7,493 bases of DNA from Gammaproteobacteria bacterium. GTDB lineage: Bacteria > Pseudomonadota > Gammaproteobacteria > Arenicellales > Poriferihabitantaceae. Below are positions 6,637-7,493 of this stretch, piece by piece. Under the pieces are notes generated by a model that made no database searches, was not told the DNA's origin, and saw only the letters and a list, made by a program, of their open reading frames with translations. Position 1 is the stretch's first letter; every line of letters starts with the position of its first letter. Location: positions 1 to 7,493 of the forward strand of contig VXPI01000209.1 of assembly GCA_009839585.1 (NCBI GenBank), read 5' to 3'. The translations under genes and the position numbers were made by a program.

Positions 6637-7101
6637 GTGAAGTCGAAAGGAATAGAGATTCGTTCCGGTCATCAGGTTCCTTTATCTGTGGACCGACTAT
6701 GGAAAGCGATTACTGATCCCATCATTCTGCAAAACTGCCTGAATAACTGCTACGAGGTCAATCGATCTGAAGATGGCGAATATTTCGCCTTTTTCAACAT
6801 CATGCTTGGTCCGGCTACAAGACATTATTCCGCGCAACTCAAGATTATTGACAGTGCCGCGATCGACAGTTACCGGCTGGAAGTTTCGGTTGAAGGCGAT
6901 CTCAATGCCAGTGCTGAAGCGGTAGCAGATGTCAGGCTTGAATCGATAAACGACCAAAATACGCGCATCGATTATTCTGCTGAAGTTGTCTTATATGGCT
7001 GGCTAGATCGGTTTCCTTCAGGGCTAATCAAGCGTTTTGCAAAAAAGCAGATTGGTCGTTTTTTCGATCGGGTTTCCGAACAGGCAGCAAAAGACAGGTG
7101 A
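6637..7101 (+). CDS. CoxG-family SRPBCC-domain protein
   Basis: Small soluble protein of 154 residues, spanning one SRPBCC (START-like) helix-grip fold of the CoxG type. Features seen: LWKAITDPIILQNCL (21-35), matching the family's W-x-x-L-x-D-P-x-x-L-x-x-C-I-P-G block but with NN in place of PG; VEGDLNASAEA (85-95), matching the mid-domain glycine/alanine segment; and TRIDYSAEVVLYGWLDRFPSGLI (109-131) with a C-terminal helix ending FFDRVSEQ. In carbon-monoxide-dehydrogenase clusters CoxG is linked to membrane attachment of the enzyme; many stand-alone relatives have unknown ligands. No cox gene is visible here and there is no C-terminal membrane segment, so a CO dehydrogenase role is not supported. 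I chose the GTG at 6637 because the domain begins there; the frame is open back to 6484 but that part overlaps the divergent oxygenase gene. The start has only a weak purine stretch upstream. Confidence 0.78.
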   Translation: MKSKGIEIRSGHQVPLSVDRLWKAITDPIILQNCLNNCYEVNRSEDGEYFAFFNIMLGPATRHYSAQLKIIDSAAIDSYRLEVSVEGDLNASAEAVADVRLESINDQNTRIDYSAEVVLYGWLDRFPSGLIKRFAKKQIGRFFDRVSEQAAKDR

Positions 7102-7107
7102 TTGATG
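7096..7107 (+). promoter_or_regulatory. Ribosome-site-like AGGTGA before an ATG at the coxG-like stop
   Basis: AGGTGA (7096-7101) spans the stop codon of the CoxG-like gene and stands three bases before an ATG at 7105. The arrangement is typical of a translationally coupled next gene. The ATG opens a 48-codon frame ending at 7251 (starts MLLQEPWLP, ends RFRKNS) that I do not recognise. Either a real small protein, the front of a frameshifted gene, or chance. Confidence 0.35.
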
Positions 7108-7355
7108 TTGTTGCAAGAGCCCTGGCTACCCATGGAACGACTCCTTTACCATTTTGCCGAGGAAGGGTGCAGGTTGCCTATTGCAGGCAGGGGGGTAATC
7201 CAGACAGGCATTCTGCCATCCAGTGTTACCCGTTTCAGGAAAAATTCCTGATTGCCGCCAATCATGAGCAGGTCTTTGGGCACAATAGAGCGGATACGGC
7301 AACCAGTGGTCTGGAGATTGCGTCAATGATTATGCAACTTGCCTTGCGTACCTGA
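7098..7355 (+). CDS. Hypothetical small protein, uncertain
   Basis: Open frame of 85 codons beginning with a GTG that overlaps the stop of the CoxG-like gene (GTGA). The product (starts VIDVVARALA, ends IMQLALRT) has no signal peptide, membrane segment or motif I recognise. The second half (from about residue 48) has a more protein-like composition than the first. The stretch AGGTGA that could act as a ribosome site overlaps this GTG and better suits the ATG at 7105 in another frame. The true gene, if any, may therefore begin in the 7105 frame and continue in this one after a frameshift. An open frame on the opposite strand (7126-7326) also fails to resemble any family. Treat as tentative. 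Confidence 0.25.
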   Translation: MIDVVARALATHGTTPLPFCRGRVQVAYCRQGGNPDRHSAIQCYPFQEKFLIAANHEQVFGHNRADTATSGLEIASMIMQLALRT

Positions 7356-7457
7356 ATTCAGAGGCCGGATAGGCTGGAGTCCTTCTCCAAATCCATTCGG
7401 GGAGCGGAATAACATGCCTTCTGCTGCAACCGATTAAGGTCTTTCATCGGGACACTG

Positions 7458-7486
7458 TTGACTTCGTAGCCGGTTCATGCCATTAT
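7458..7486 (+). promoter_or_regulatory. Putative rightward sigma-70 promoter
   Basis: TTGACT (7458-7463, five of six to consensus) and CATTAT (7481-7486, four of six) are separated by the ideal 17 bases. The start point would fall at or just past the window edge, so the gene served would be outside. Confidence 0.35.
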
Positions 7487-7487
7487 A
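7482..7487 (-). promoter_or_regulatory. Perfect minus-strand -10 box
   Basis: Read leftward, this is CCG-TATAAT-GG, a perfect -10. The matching -35 would lie beyond the window, so it cannot be judged. If real, it would drive a leftward transcript from about 7475 into a region with no recognised minus-strand gene. It overlaps the -10 of the rightward candidate; at most one need be real. Confidence 0.3.
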
Positions 7488-7493
7488 CGGTGC

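Larger units (their letters stand above)
7356..7493. other. Right-edge non-coding region
   Basis: No gene is supported here. On the minus strand a 29-codon frame starts at 7447 (MKDLNRLQQKACY) and ends near 7358, without a ribosome site. The only notable features are promoter-like elements close to the edge. Whatever they serve probably lies beyond 7493, or is a short transcript running left. Confidence 0.4.

Noticed and set aside
7126..7326. Minus-strand 66-codon frame
   Set aside because: Rich in Pro, Trp, Cys and His with no recognisable motif, and no ribosome site; likely chance.
7358..7447. Leftward short frame or small RNA below the TATAAT box, with minor hairpins
   Set aside because: Checked by eye against SRP RNA, 6S RNA, tmRNA and RNase P hallmarks without a match; the stems are only 5 bp and no T-tract follows, so no RNA gene is called.

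Overview
The window looks like bacterial chromosome from a Gram-negative proteobacterium, most likely a gammaproteobacterium or a close relative. The best clue is the small outer-membrane lipoprotein LptM (YifL family), placed directly before lysA as in many gammaproteobacteria. Base composition looks moderate and even. I see no insertion sequence, phage gene, tRNA, rRNA or CRISPR array.

Layout. (1) Positions 1-2981, plus strand: argH (argininosuccinate lyase), lptM (LPS-assembly lipoprotein) and lysA (diaminopimelate decarboxylase), all in one direction. argH and lptM overlap by four bases; lptM and lysA are separated by about 80 bases. The usual partner dapF does not follow lysA. (2) Positions 2982-3202: a short spacer where the plus-strand genes meet a minus-strand group tail to tail. 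(3) Positions 3203-6548, minus strand, transcribed right to left: a phytanoyl-CoA-dioxygenase-like Fe(II)/2-oxoglutarate oxygenase, a thiamine-pyrophosphokinase-like protein, aroE (shikimate dehydrogenase) and a cytosolic 5'-nucleotidase I family protein. The last three are tightly packed. A perfect TATAAT box sits just before the first gene. (4) Positions 6549-7101: a short divergent spacer, then a plus-strand CoxG/SRPBCC-domain protein. (5) Positions 7102-7493: no confident gene, only two competing short reading frames and possible promoter elements at the right edge.

How the genes may work together. The plus-strand block is housekeeping: the last step of arginine synthesis, the last step of lysine synthesis, and assembly of the LptD/E LPS translocon. 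The minus-strand group is more curious. It puts an uncharacterised oxygenase next to a pyrophosphokinase-fold enzyme (a chemistry that turns ATP into AMP), a shikimate dehydrogenase with all its canonical residues, and a nucleotidase whose family hydrolyses AMP. Whether this is one pathway or housekeeping genes sharing a promoter cannot be decided from sequence alone, but it is the best candidate here for an undescribed functional unit. Nothing in the window is clearly a defence, mobile or secretion system.
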